A stretch of 19,992 nucleotides of DNA, from contig JAISNB010000147.1 of the NCBI GenBank assembly GCA_031276435.1, positions 1-19,992 on the forward strand. Reading direction: 5' to 3'. The notes under the pieces are model-generated. The model worked only from the letters and a program-made list of their open reading frames with translations. It did not search any database and was not told the origin of the DNA. The translations under genes were made by a program, and so were the position numbers. Positions 1 through 5,782 of the stretch are shown piece after piece. Position 1 is the first letter of the stretch. The number at the start of each line of letters is the position of its first letter. The DNA is from Burkholderiaceae bacterium (GTDB lineage: Bacteria > Pseudomonadota > Gammaproteobacteria > Burkholderiales > Burkholderiaceae_C).

Positions 1-1
1 G

Positions 2-835
2 CGCGGCGTATCGGCGTATCCGAGCGATGTGACCTGGCAAATGGTGGGCAATTTCCTGACTGGCGGCGCGGCTGTCAGTGTGCTGGCGCGCCAGCACGGC
101 ATTGCGCAAACCGTGGTCGATTGTGGCGTGCGGCACGATTTTGACGCCGCCGCCGCGCCCGGTTTGCTCACGCGCAAGATTGCCCCCGGCACAGCCGACA
201 GCAGCCGCGGCCCGGCCATGACGCTGGCGCAGTGCCAGCAGGCCATTGCCAACGGGCGCGATGTGGTGCGCGCGCTGCCCGGTAACGCGCTGCTGCTGGG
301 CGAAATGGGCATTGGCAACACCAGCGCGGCCGCACTGTTGCTGGCGCGCCTGGGCGGCCTTGACGTGGCCGATTCCACCGGCGCGGGCACCGGGCTGGAC
401 GCCGCTGGCATCGCGCGCAAAACCGCCGTGCTGCGCGAGGCGCTGGCCGCCAACGCCAGCGCCACCGCGCCACTGGACGCGCTGGCGGCGCTGGGCGGTT
501 TTGAGATCGCCACCATGGCGGGCGCCGTGCTTGAGGCCGCCGCCGGGCGCCGCGTGATTGTGGTGGATGGCTTTATTGCCAGCAGCGCCGTGCTGGTAGC
601 CAGCCGCCTAGCCGCGCCCGTGCTCCAGCGGTGCGTGTTCGCGCACCGCTCAAGTGAAGCAGCCCACGCGCGCATGCTGGCGCTGCTGGGCGCCGAGCCG
701 CTGCTGGATTTGGGCCTGCGCGTGGGCGAAGGCAGCGGCGCGGCGCTGGCCTGGCCGCTGCTGGAATCGGCCTGCCGCATCCTCAACCAAATGGCCAGCT
801 TTGAATCGGCTGGCGTATCGGACAAAGCGCGGTGA
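2..835 (+). CDS. cobT: Nicotinate-nucleotide--dimethylbenzimidazole phosphoribosyltransferase, 5'-truncated by window
   Basis: CobT moves phosphoribose from nicotinate mononucleotide to 5,6-dimethylbenzimidazole, giving alpha-ribazole phosphate for the lower loop of cobalamin in the cytoplasm. The frame is open from base 2. It reads RGVSAYPSDVT before the GTG at 29, and this is the conserved RG(V/I)SAYP...VT..MV...L.GGAA segment, so the GTG is an internal codon and the true start lies upstream of the window. Further family marks are GEMGIGNTSAAA, GTGLD, VVDGFIASSA, the HRSSE segment and RVGEGSGAAL near the C-terminus, which carries the catalytic glutamate. About 277 residues are visible, against roughly 350 for the family, so some 75-85 N-terminal residues are missing. 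It is followed by cobS after 103 bases with no gene, and then by cobC, all on the same strand. The identification is very secure. Confidence 0.96.
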   Translation, partial: RGVSAYPSDVTWQMVGNFLTGGAAVSVLARQHGIAQTVVDCGVRHDFDAAAAPGLLTRKIAPGTADSSRGPAMTLAQCQQAIANGRDVVRALPGNALLLGEMGIGNTSAAALLLARLGGLDVADSTGAGTGLDAAGIARKTAVLREALAANASATAPLDALAALGGFEIATMAGAVLEAAAGRRVIVVDGFIASSAVLVASRLAAPVLQRCVFAHRSSEAAHARMLALLGAEPLLDLGLRVGEGSGAALAWPLLESACRILNQMASFESAGVSDKAR

Positions 836-938
836 GCCGATCCGCCGCGCGCGTTGTCGCCGCCGCGTGTTGCCCCACGCCGCCGCCACTGGCCCGGCGG
901 CAATCGGGTACGCGCGCACAAAACCGGAATCGCGCGCC

Positions 939-1769
939 ATGAACCCGCTGCCCGGATTGGCGCGCCACTCCCTGCTGGCGTTGCAGTTTTTTACCCGCAT
1001 CCCGATCACCGGGCGGCTGGCCGCGTGGGTGGGTTTCAGCCCGTCGCTCATGCGCCGCAGCGCCGCGCATTTTCCCGGCGTGGGCTGGGTGGTGGGCACG
1101 GCGGCGGCGGCGGTGTTCGCACTGCTGATTGCGTTGCTGGGCTTTGGCCTGGCCGCTGCCGCAGTGGCCGCCGTATTTTCGACCGCGGCCAGCGTGTGGC
1201 TGACGGGCGCGTTCCATGAAGACGGGCTGGCCGATTGCGCCGACGCCCTGGGCGGCAGCGCCGGACGCGATCAGGCGCTGGGCATCATGAAAGATTCGCG
1301 CATCGGCAGCTACGGCGCGGTGGCGCTGGTGCTGGCGCTGGCGCTCAAATGCGCCTTGCTGGTGTTGCTGGCCGAGCGCGGTGGCTTTGCCCTGGCGGCG
1401 CTGGCGCTGCTGGTGGCGCACGTGCTTTCGCGCCTGATGCCGCTGTTGCTCATGCGCGCGCTGCCCTATGTGGGTGAGGCCGGTGGCAGCAAATCCAAAC
1501 CGCTGGCCGACGCGGTTTCGTGGGGTGGCGTGTGCGCGGGCGTGGCGTGGACTGCCCCGGCGCTGGCCTTGCTGGGCTGGCTGCTGGGCGCGGGCGCGCT
1601 GCTGGCGGTTGTGGCCTTGCCCGTGCTGGCACTGCTTTACATGCTGCGCCTGTTGCGGCGGCGCTTGCAGGGCTTTACCGGCGACACACTGGGCGCCACG
1701 CAACAGGTGTGCGAGCTGGCGGCGTATCTGGCACTGGCCATCAATGCGTCGTCGCGGAGCCTGTGGTGA
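939..1769 (+). CDS. cobS: Adenosylcobinamide-GDP ribazoletransferase (cobalamin synthase)
   Basis: CobS is a polytopic inner-membrane enzyme that joins adenosylcobinamide-GDP to alpha-ribazole (phosphate), the last joining step of cobalamin assembly. The 276-residue product begins with MNPL and continues through LLALQFFTRIP, the usual N-terminal family motif. The signature FHEDGLADCADALGG lies at about residues 92-106, followed by the IMKDSRIGSYG segment at about 116-126; their acidic residues bind metal and substrate. The remainder is strongly hydrophobic (Ala/Leu/Val), consistent with several membrane helices. The frame stays open upstream to 654, but the ATG at 939 is chosen because conserved sequence begins there and the upstream stretch overlaps cobT out of frame. 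The stop codon overlaps the GTG of cobC, which indicates translational coupling. Confidence 0.95.
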   Translation: MNPLPGLARHSLLALQFFTRIPITGRLAAWVGFSPSLMRRSAAHFPGVGWVVGTAAAAVFALLIALLGFGLAAAAVAAVFSTAASVWLTGAFHEDGLADCADALGGSAGRDQALGIMKDSRIGSYGAVALVLALALKCALLVLLAERGGFALAALALLVAHVLSRLMPLLLMRALPYVGEAGGSKSKPLADAVSWGGVCAGVAWTAPALALLGWLLGAGALLAVVALPVLALLYMLRLLRRRLQGFTGDTLGATQQVCELAAYLALAINASSRSLW

Positions 1770-2323
1770 GCGGCAGCAGCAGGCTCTGGCTGGTGCGGCA
1801 CGCGCCGCCGCTGGCTCCCGACGGCCTGTGCTATGGCCGCAGCGATCTGGCTGCCGACGCCGCGGCCACGGCGCGGTCCGCACAAACCCTGGCCGCCACA
1901 CTACCGCGCGGGGTGGCCGTGTGGTCATCGCCATTGCAGCGTTGCACGGCCTTGGCGCAGGCGCTGCATGCCGCGCGCACTGATTTGCCCTGGCAGACCG
2001 ACGCGCGCTTGGCCGAACTGGATTTTGGTCAGTGGGAAGGCGTGCCGTGGGCGCGCATTGACCGCCGCGCCATGGACGCATGGCTGGCCGATTTTGCCGA
2101 CGCATCCCCCGGCCAGAGCGGCGAGAGCGTGCGCCGCCTGATGGCGCGCGTGGGTGCGGCCTTTGCCGACTGGCGCGCCAGCGGCCAGGATGCGCTGTGG
2201 ATCACGCACGCCGGGGTCATCCGCGCGGCGCGCCTGCTGCACGCTGGCCTGCCCTGCCCAAACCGAGCGGCGGACTGGCCCGCCGAGGCCGTGGCCTTTG
2301 GCGAGGTGCTGGTTTTGCAATAA
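1766..2323 (+). CDS. cobC: Alpha-ribazole phosphatase, histidine phosphatase superfamily
   Basis: CobC removes the 5'-phosphate from alpha-ribazole phosphate, or from adenosylcobalamin phosphate, in the nucleotide-loop pathway. The 185-residue product has the branch-2 histidine phosphatase layout: LVRHAPP near the N-terminus with the phosphate-accepting His at about residue 12, SSPLQRC with the conserved Arg, AELDFGQWEG with the acid residue, and WITHAGVIR with the second His. The start is taken as GTG 1766-1768. It overlaps the TGA of cobS (GTGA) and has GGAG-like bases about 8 upstream; GTG 1763 is equally possible. Position directly after cobS favours the ribazole phosphatase role over a general phosphoglycerate mutase. 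No terminator hairpin with a T-tract is visible after the stop. Confidence 0.9.
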   Translation: MSGSSRLWLVRHAPPLAPDGLCYGRSDLAADAAATARSAQTLAATLPRGVAVWSSPLQRCTALAQALHAARTDLPWQTDARLAELDFGQWEGVPWARIDRRAMDAWLADFADASPGQSGESVRRLMARVGAAFADWRASGQDALWITHAGVIRAARLLHAGLPCPNRAADWPAEAVAFGEVLVLQ

Positions 2324-2416
2324 AGCCACCCTCAACCCCCCGCCAGCCGCACCCCTGGCCCGTGCGTGCAAGCCTTGAGCGCGTGGGCAAGTCAAGACCA
2401 GAAAACGCCGATGAAC

Positions 2417-2452
2417 CGTCATTGCGGAAAGCGAGGCAACGCGGCAATCCAT
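2417..2452 (+). repeat. Composite-repeat head (GTCATTGCG...GGCAATCCA type), copy 1
   Basis: This copy begins CGTCATTGCGG and ends GCGGCAATCCATT, with short ATTGC/GCAAT inverted ends. The sequence after it (2453-2493) also aligns by eye with the bases after the copy at 19897, including TACCGCC followed by CTGCC, so the repeat unit is longer than its head. Members of this kind are widespread in proteobacterial intergenic DNA and often give spurious peptides resembling SLRGAKRRGNP. Confidence 0.8.
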
Positions 2453-2648
2453 TGACTTTTATTTATGCACCATCCTTACCGCCTGCTCTGCCATTTGAGA
2501 GGAAGGCAAGTGGAGCATCCATCCATTGCCCTCGCCACCTTGGACAAGCGGCGGCGCATTTATTTTTTGCCCTCGCCCCTTTTTTGGGAGAGGGGAAATT
2601 TTTCCGCGTGGCACAAACGAAAAGAGTATTTTCCCAAATGAAACCGCA

Positions 2649-2684
2649 TGGATTGCCACGGGGCCAAAGCCCCTCGCAATAACG
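2649..2684 (-). repeat. Decayed composite-repeat head, reverse orientation
   Basis: The + strand reads TGGATTGCCACGGG, then CCCCTCGCAATAACG. This matches the reverse complement of the GTCATTGCGAGG...GGCAATCCA element at both ends, but the middle is replaced by GGGGCCAAAGCCCC, itself a small palindrome. I treat it as a diverged or variant copy. Confidence 0.6.
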
Positions 2685-2713
2685 AAGAAAGCGGGAGCGC
2701 GCATTTCTTCATT

Positions 2714-3121
2714 ACCCTCGCCCCTTGGGGAGAGGGTGGCGCGAAGCGCCGGGTGAGGGGCGCCCCATGTAAATCCCCACCGTTGCGAGGAGCGACGCGA
2801 CATGGCAATCCATCCCTTATTGCAGCATAGTCGGCATACGGGAGGAGGGTGCTCACCCTCTCTCGCCCCATCCTCTCCCCCAACCCCTCTCCACAAGTGG
2901 AGAGGGGAGCATATTGCGCTCTCCCCATCCTCACCCCCCGCCCCTCTCCGCAAGCGGAGAGGGGAGCAAATTGCACCCTCCCCCCTTGGGGGGGAGGGTT
3001 GGGGAGAGGGAACAAAGGGGGAGAGATGGAGAGAGGCCCGGGGGCACTCTCTCCCTCAAAGGGAGAGAGAAAGACAGGCGGCGCATCCATCCATTGCCCT
3101 CGCCCCCTGTGGGGGAGAGGG
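2714..3121. repeat. Run of C/T-rich against G/A-rich palindromes
   Basis: Six near-perfect inverted repeats follow one another. Arms are 2714-2724/2727-2737 (one mismatch), 2884-2894/2897-2907 (perfect, core CCCCTCTCCAC/GTGGAGAGGGG), 2941-2951/2954-2964 (perfect, CCCCTCTCCGC/GCGGAGAGGGG), 2975-2985/2988-2999 (ACCCTCCCCCC/GGGGGGGAGGGT), 3047-3056/3060-3069 (perfect) and 3097-3107/3111-3121 (one mismatch). Loops are only 2-3 bases, so each would fold into a tight hairpin in RNA or single-stranded DNA. The arms share the theme CCCTC..CCCC/GGGG..GAGGG, which points to one family multiplied locally and not to independent terminators. Confidence 0.85.
2781..2813 (+). repeat. Composite-repeat head, copy 2
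   Basis: The copy reads CGTTGCGAGGAGCGACGCG and then ACATGGCAATCCAT. It is close to the copies at 3197 and 19897, with small changes. It is followed about 30 bases later by GGGAGGAGGG and CCCTCTCTC tracts, the same order of parts as at the other copies. Confidence 0.8.
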
Positions 3122-3196
3122 TTGGGGGGAGGGGGTGCTTTGCACCACAAACGAAGAGAGAAAGGCGCAGGCAGTGGAGCAGATGGACACCGCAGT

Positions 3197-3230
3197 TGGA
3201 TTGCCGCGTCGCTTCGCTCCTCGCAATGAC
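3197..3230 (-). repeat. Composite-repeat head, copy 3, reverse orientation
   Basis: The + strand reads TGGATTGCCGCGTCGCTTCG, then CTCCTCGCAATGAC, the exact reverse complement type of the + strand copies. On the minus strand it continues into a CCTTTCTCTCT tract and then the palindrome at 3097-3121, matching the order seen after 19897. With copy 1 it bounds an 814-base block whose two ends are in inverted orientation. It stops 27 bases short of the uppP stop codon. Confidence 0.85.
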
Positions 3231-3257
3231 AAACCCGGATGCCCCCAACCGCGCGGT

Positions 3258-4106
3258 TCAGCCCGCCCAGCCGATCCAGCCCATGGCCCAGGTGCCAAGC
3301 ACTACCAGCCCGAACGCGATGCGGTACCAGGCAAAGGGCACAAAGCTGTGGTGCGCAATGTAGCGCAGCAACCAGCGCACGCACAGCCAGGCGCTGACAA
3401 ACGAAAAGGCCAGCCCCACGGCAAACAGCGGCAAATCCGCCCAACTGAGCGCGGCGCGCGCCTTGTAGAGCGAATAAACGCCCGCGCCAATCAGTGTGGG
3501 AATCGCCAGGAAGAACGAGAAATCCGTGGCCGCCTTGCGCGACAGGCCCAGCAGCATGCCACCGATGATGGTGGCGCCCGAGCGGCTTGTTCCCGGCACC
3601 ATGGCAAGGCACTGCACCAGCCCGACTTTAAAGGCGTCCAGCAGCGTCATGTCGTCCACGCTGTGGATGCGCACCGCCGCAGCCGGACGCCGCTCGGCCC
3701 ACAGGATGACCCCGGCGCCAGCAATGAAGGCGGCGGCCACCACCAGCGGGTTGAACAGGTGCGCCTTGATGGCGCCGCCAAACAAAAGCCCGAGCGCCAC
3801 GGCAGGCAGGAACGCGATGAACACATTGAGCGCAAAACGCCGCGCCTGGGTGCCGCCACGGGTGGGCAAGGCCAGCGCCACGGGCCACAGCCTTTGCCAA
3901 TAGACCCAAATGACCGCGAAGATGGCGCCGGTTTGAATGGCAATGTCGAAGGCCTTGGCTTTCTCGTCGCCCGCGGCGGCGGCAAAATCCAGCAGGCTGC
4001 CCGCCAAAATCAGATGCCCGGTGGACGAGACGGGCAAAAATTCGGTCAATCCCTCAACCACGCCCATGACGGCGGCCTTGGCGGCCAGCAGCAAATCCAA
4101 ATCCAT
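3258..4106 (-). CDS. uppP: Undecaprenyl-diphosphate phosphatase (UppP/BacA)
   Basis: UppP is an inner-membrane enzyme that removes one phosphate from undecaprenyl diphosphate, recycling the lipid carrier of peptidoglycan and other envelope glycans. Overproduction gives bacitracin resistance. The 282-residue product carries both signature motifs: EGLTEFLPVSSTGH at about residues 18-31 (Glu18, Glu22, His31) and PGTSRSGAT at 171-179 with the catalytic Arg175. Around them are about eight hydrophobic segments, and length is normal. On the minus strand AAGGAG directly abuts the ATG at 4106, which leaves no spacing for ribosome binding. The TTG two codons later (4098-4100) has a six-base spacing and would give MDLLLAAKAAV, the family's usual N-terminus, so the real start may be that TTG. 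It is transcribed convergently to cobC and divergently from the ferric-reductase gene. Confidence 0.96.
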   Translation of the reverse strand: MDLDLLLAAKAAVMGVVEGLTEFLPVSSTGHLILAGSLLDFAAAAGDEKAKAFDIAIQTGAIFAVIWVYWQRLWPVALALPTRGGTQARRFALNVFIAFLPAVALGLLFGGAIKAHLFNPLVVAAAFIAGAGVILWAERRPAAAVRIHSVDDMTLLDAFKVGLVQCLAMVPGTSRSGATIIGGMLLGLSRKAATDFSFFLAIPTLIGAGVYSLYKARAALSWADLPLFAVGLAFSFVSAWLCVRWLLRYIAHHSFVPFAWYRIAFGLVVLGTWAMGWIGWAG

Positions 4107-4198
4107 CTCCTTGCGCGGCGCGCTTCAAACCAAGGCAGCGGCGGCGCAAACCGCGCGCCGCCCGTCGCCATGGCGCGCCGCCAGAATAAACGACCCAA

Positions 4199-4240
4199 TG
4201 CTATACCGTTGATAGCTGATGGCGCGGATTCTACAGGCCC
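4199..4240. repeat. Palindromic intergenic repeat of the type common in Comamonadaceae
   Basis: The sequence opens with TGCTATACCGTTGATAGCTG, in which GCTAT (4200-4204) and ATAGC (4212-4216) are inverted, and ends with TCTACAGGCCC. From memory, Comamonadaceae genomes carry many intergenic elements with a GCTAT...ATAGCTG stem followed by a GCGCT stem and CTACAGGCC; here the second stem has degenerated. It sits between the divergent uppP and ferric-reductase starts, and it could equally be part of a promoter. Assignment to the repeat family is from memory of its shape, not from comparison. Confidence 0.45.
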
Positions 4241-4318
4241 GCTGGCATGGATTGCCAGATCCAACCGGCCTGGCGACAAGCCCCGGCAAAACCCGACAAA
4301 ATGCTGCGCACAAAAGCG

Positions 4319-4324
4319 TATAGC
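4319..4324 (+). promoter_or_regulatory. Possible -10 element for the ferric-reductase gene
   Basis: TATAGC lies 12 bases before the ATG at 4336, so transcription would start only a few bases ahead of the gene and leave almost no leader. There is no good -35 at 17 bases (ACAAAA) and no Shine-Dalgarno sequence beyond a weak CACGGA. A very short or absent leader fits the pattern seen at glnS, but the evidence is thin. Confidence 0.25.
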
Positions 4325-4335
4325 ATCCACGGATC

Positions 4336-5688
4336 ATGTCGCAACGCATCAAATTCTGGCTTGTCGCGCTCAATCTGGCCCTGCTGGGCGTGTGGGCGTT
4401 TTCTGTTTTGCCGCAGTTGCTGCGCGATCAGGCGCCCGCCGGGCTTTTGCAATGGCGGGATGCGTTGGTGGTGTTGAGCGGCATTTTCACCTTTGCCTGG
4501 ATGAGCGCGGCCATGCTGCTTTCGCTGCGCCTTGCCTGGCTGGAGTCGCGCCTGGGCGGGCTGGACAAGCTCTATCACCTGCACAAATGGCTGGGCATTG
4601 GCGCGGGACTGCTGGTGTTTGTGCACTGGATGATTGAATTGCTGCCCAAAAGCATGGTGGATGCCGGCTGGCTGCAAGTGCCCGCGCAGGATGACGACGG
4701 AGGGGGCGAAGAAGGCTTCTGGACCGAGCTTGCGGACGGCTTGGGCGAATGGATGGCCTACCCCATGCTGGCGCTGGTCGTCCTGGCCCTCATCAAGCGT
4801 TTTTCCTATGGGCATTTTCGTTTCACGCACAAGCTCATGAGCCTGATCTTCTTGCTCGGCATCTACCATGGCCTGATGTTGCTGCCCGGGCACCTGTGGT
4901 GGCAACCCGCTGGCTGGCTGGTCGCCGTGTTTGCCGCCGTTGGTGGCGGCGCGGCGCTTTACGCGCTTGCCGGGCGCATCGGGCAGCGACAACGCTACCC
5001 GGCAACCATAGAAAACTGGCGGCAAACAGCAGGCGGCGTGCTGCAAATCGAATGCCATGTGGCAACGACCTGGCCGGGACACCGGGCGGGGCAGTTTCTG
5101 CTGGCCACTTTTGAGCGGCAAGAAGGCGCGCACCCTTTCAGCATTGCGACCGACTGGCGCGGCGGCGGCGCGACAAAAAGCCTGATGCTGACCGTCAAGC
5201 CCCTGGGCGACTACACCGGCCAGTTGGCCGACAGACTCAAGCCAGGGCAGAACATTGTGCTTGAAGGCCCTTACGGCGCATTCACCTTCGACGCCGACCA
5301 CAAGGCGCAAACCGCCGCCACCGCCGCGCCGCAAATCTGGATTGCGGGCGGCATTGGCGTTGCGCCCTTTCTGGCGCGTCTGGACGCGCTGGCAAACAAG
5401 GGCGCGGGGCACGGCCAGGACATCCACTTTTTCTACAGCATCCCCGATGCCAGCCACTGCCCGGCGCAACTGGCAGATCTTTGCCAAGCCGCTGGCGTGC
5501 AACTGCATTGCCGCCATACGCAAAGCGAGGGGCTGCAACCGTTTTCCGCCATCGGCGAACACCTGCGCGCCGACACCAGTGTCTGGTTCTGCGGCCCGGC
5601 AGACTGGGGCCGGGCACTGGGCAAGGCCCTGAAGGCCGCCGGACTGCCCGCGCGCCGCTACCACCGCGAACTGTTTGAATTCAGATAA
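4336..5688 (+). CDS. Ferric-reductase-like transmembrane flavohaem oxidoreductase
   Basis: The 450-residue product belongs to the FRE/NOX-like family, in which a haem-binding membrane domain is joined to a cytoplasmic FAD/NAD(P)H module and moves electrons across the inner membrane. Residues 1-215 contain about six hydrophobic helices with histidines suited to haem binding: HLHKWLG (81-87), VHWMI (His97), THKLMS (His165) and GIYHGLM (His178). The FAD-binding barrel has HPFSIAT at 266-272 in place of the usual RxYS-type motif, then GPYGAF at 311-316. The nucleotide-binding part shows AGGIGVAPFLARL at 337-349 and FCGPADWG at 418-425, and the chain ends in LFEFR as relatives do. An acidic Gly-rich loop DDDGGGEEG lies at 119-127, between helices. 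The acceptor (Fe3+, quinone or other) cannot be told from sequence. The gene stands alone, divergent from uppP. Confidence 0.88.
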   Translation: MSQRIKFWLVALNLALLGVWAFSVLPQLLRDQAPAGLLQWRDALVVLSGIFTFAWMSAAMLLSLRLAWLESRLGGLDKLYHLHKWLGIGAGLLVFVHWMIELLPKSMVDAGWLQVPAQDDDGGGEEGFWTELADGLGEWMAYPMLALVVLALIKRFSYGHFRFTHKLMSLIFLLGIYHGLMLLPGHLWWQPAGWLVAVFAAVGGGAALYALAGRIGQRQRYPATIENWRQTAGGVLQIECHVATTWPGHRAGQFLLATFERQEGAHPFSIATDWRGGGATKSLMLTVKPLGDYTGQLADRLKPGQNIVLEGPYGAFTFDADHKAQTAATAAPQIWIAGGIGVAPFLARLDALANKGAGHGQDIHFFYSIPDASHCPAQLADLCQAAGVQLHCRHTQSEGLQPFSAIGEHLRADTSVWFCGPADWGRALGKALKAAGLPARRYHRELFEFR

Positions 5689-5769
5689 GCGCCAGCAGCA
5701 GCGCAGGTGCGCAGCCTTTGTTGCCCCCATCGAAAGCCAATTGCGGCGCGCCAGGGCCGCGCGGAACTC

Positions 5770-5782
5770 TAAAATCCGGCCC
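5770..5782 (+). promoter_or_regulatory. Possible -10 element placing glnS on a nearly leaderless transcript
   Basis: TAAAAT at 5770-5775 ends seven bases before the ATG at 5783, and no Shine-Dalgarno sequence precedes that ATG. With a start point about seven bases after the -10, transcription would begin at or next to the A of the ATG. The nearest TTGCGG (5741-5746) is 23 bases away, too far for a standard -35, so this rests on the -10 alone. Confidence 0.35.

Larger units (their letters stand above)
2324..3257. other. Gene-free, repeat-packed region between convergent cobC and uppP
   Basis: No frame here looks like a protein. The open frames translate to low-complexity Pro/Ser/Arg strings made by repeats. 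The stretch holds four copies (one decayed) of a roughly 35-base element ending in GGCAATCCA, at least six C/T-rich against G/A-rich palindromes, and long imperfect direct repeats. One 22-base exact direct repeat lies at 2515-2536 and 3083-3104. A second pair contains CACAAACGAA at about 2611 and 3148. The convergent neighbours make this a natural place for transcription to end, and the hairpins could serve that purpose, but none is followed by a proper T-tract. Confidence 0.8.

Noticed and set aside
783..2105. Minus-strand open frame opposite cobS and cobC
   Set aside because: The translation is Arg/Gln/His-rich without motifs, and it lies antisense to securely identified genes.
2884..2964. 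Possible CRISPR-like array
   Set aside because: The repeated units are palindromes 57 bases apart with no equal-length unique spacers and no cas genes nearby. They are palindromic intergenic repeats.
2802..4637. Long + strand open frame across the repeats and uppP
   Set aside because: It begins in palindromic repeats and continues antisense to uppP. No domain is recognisable.
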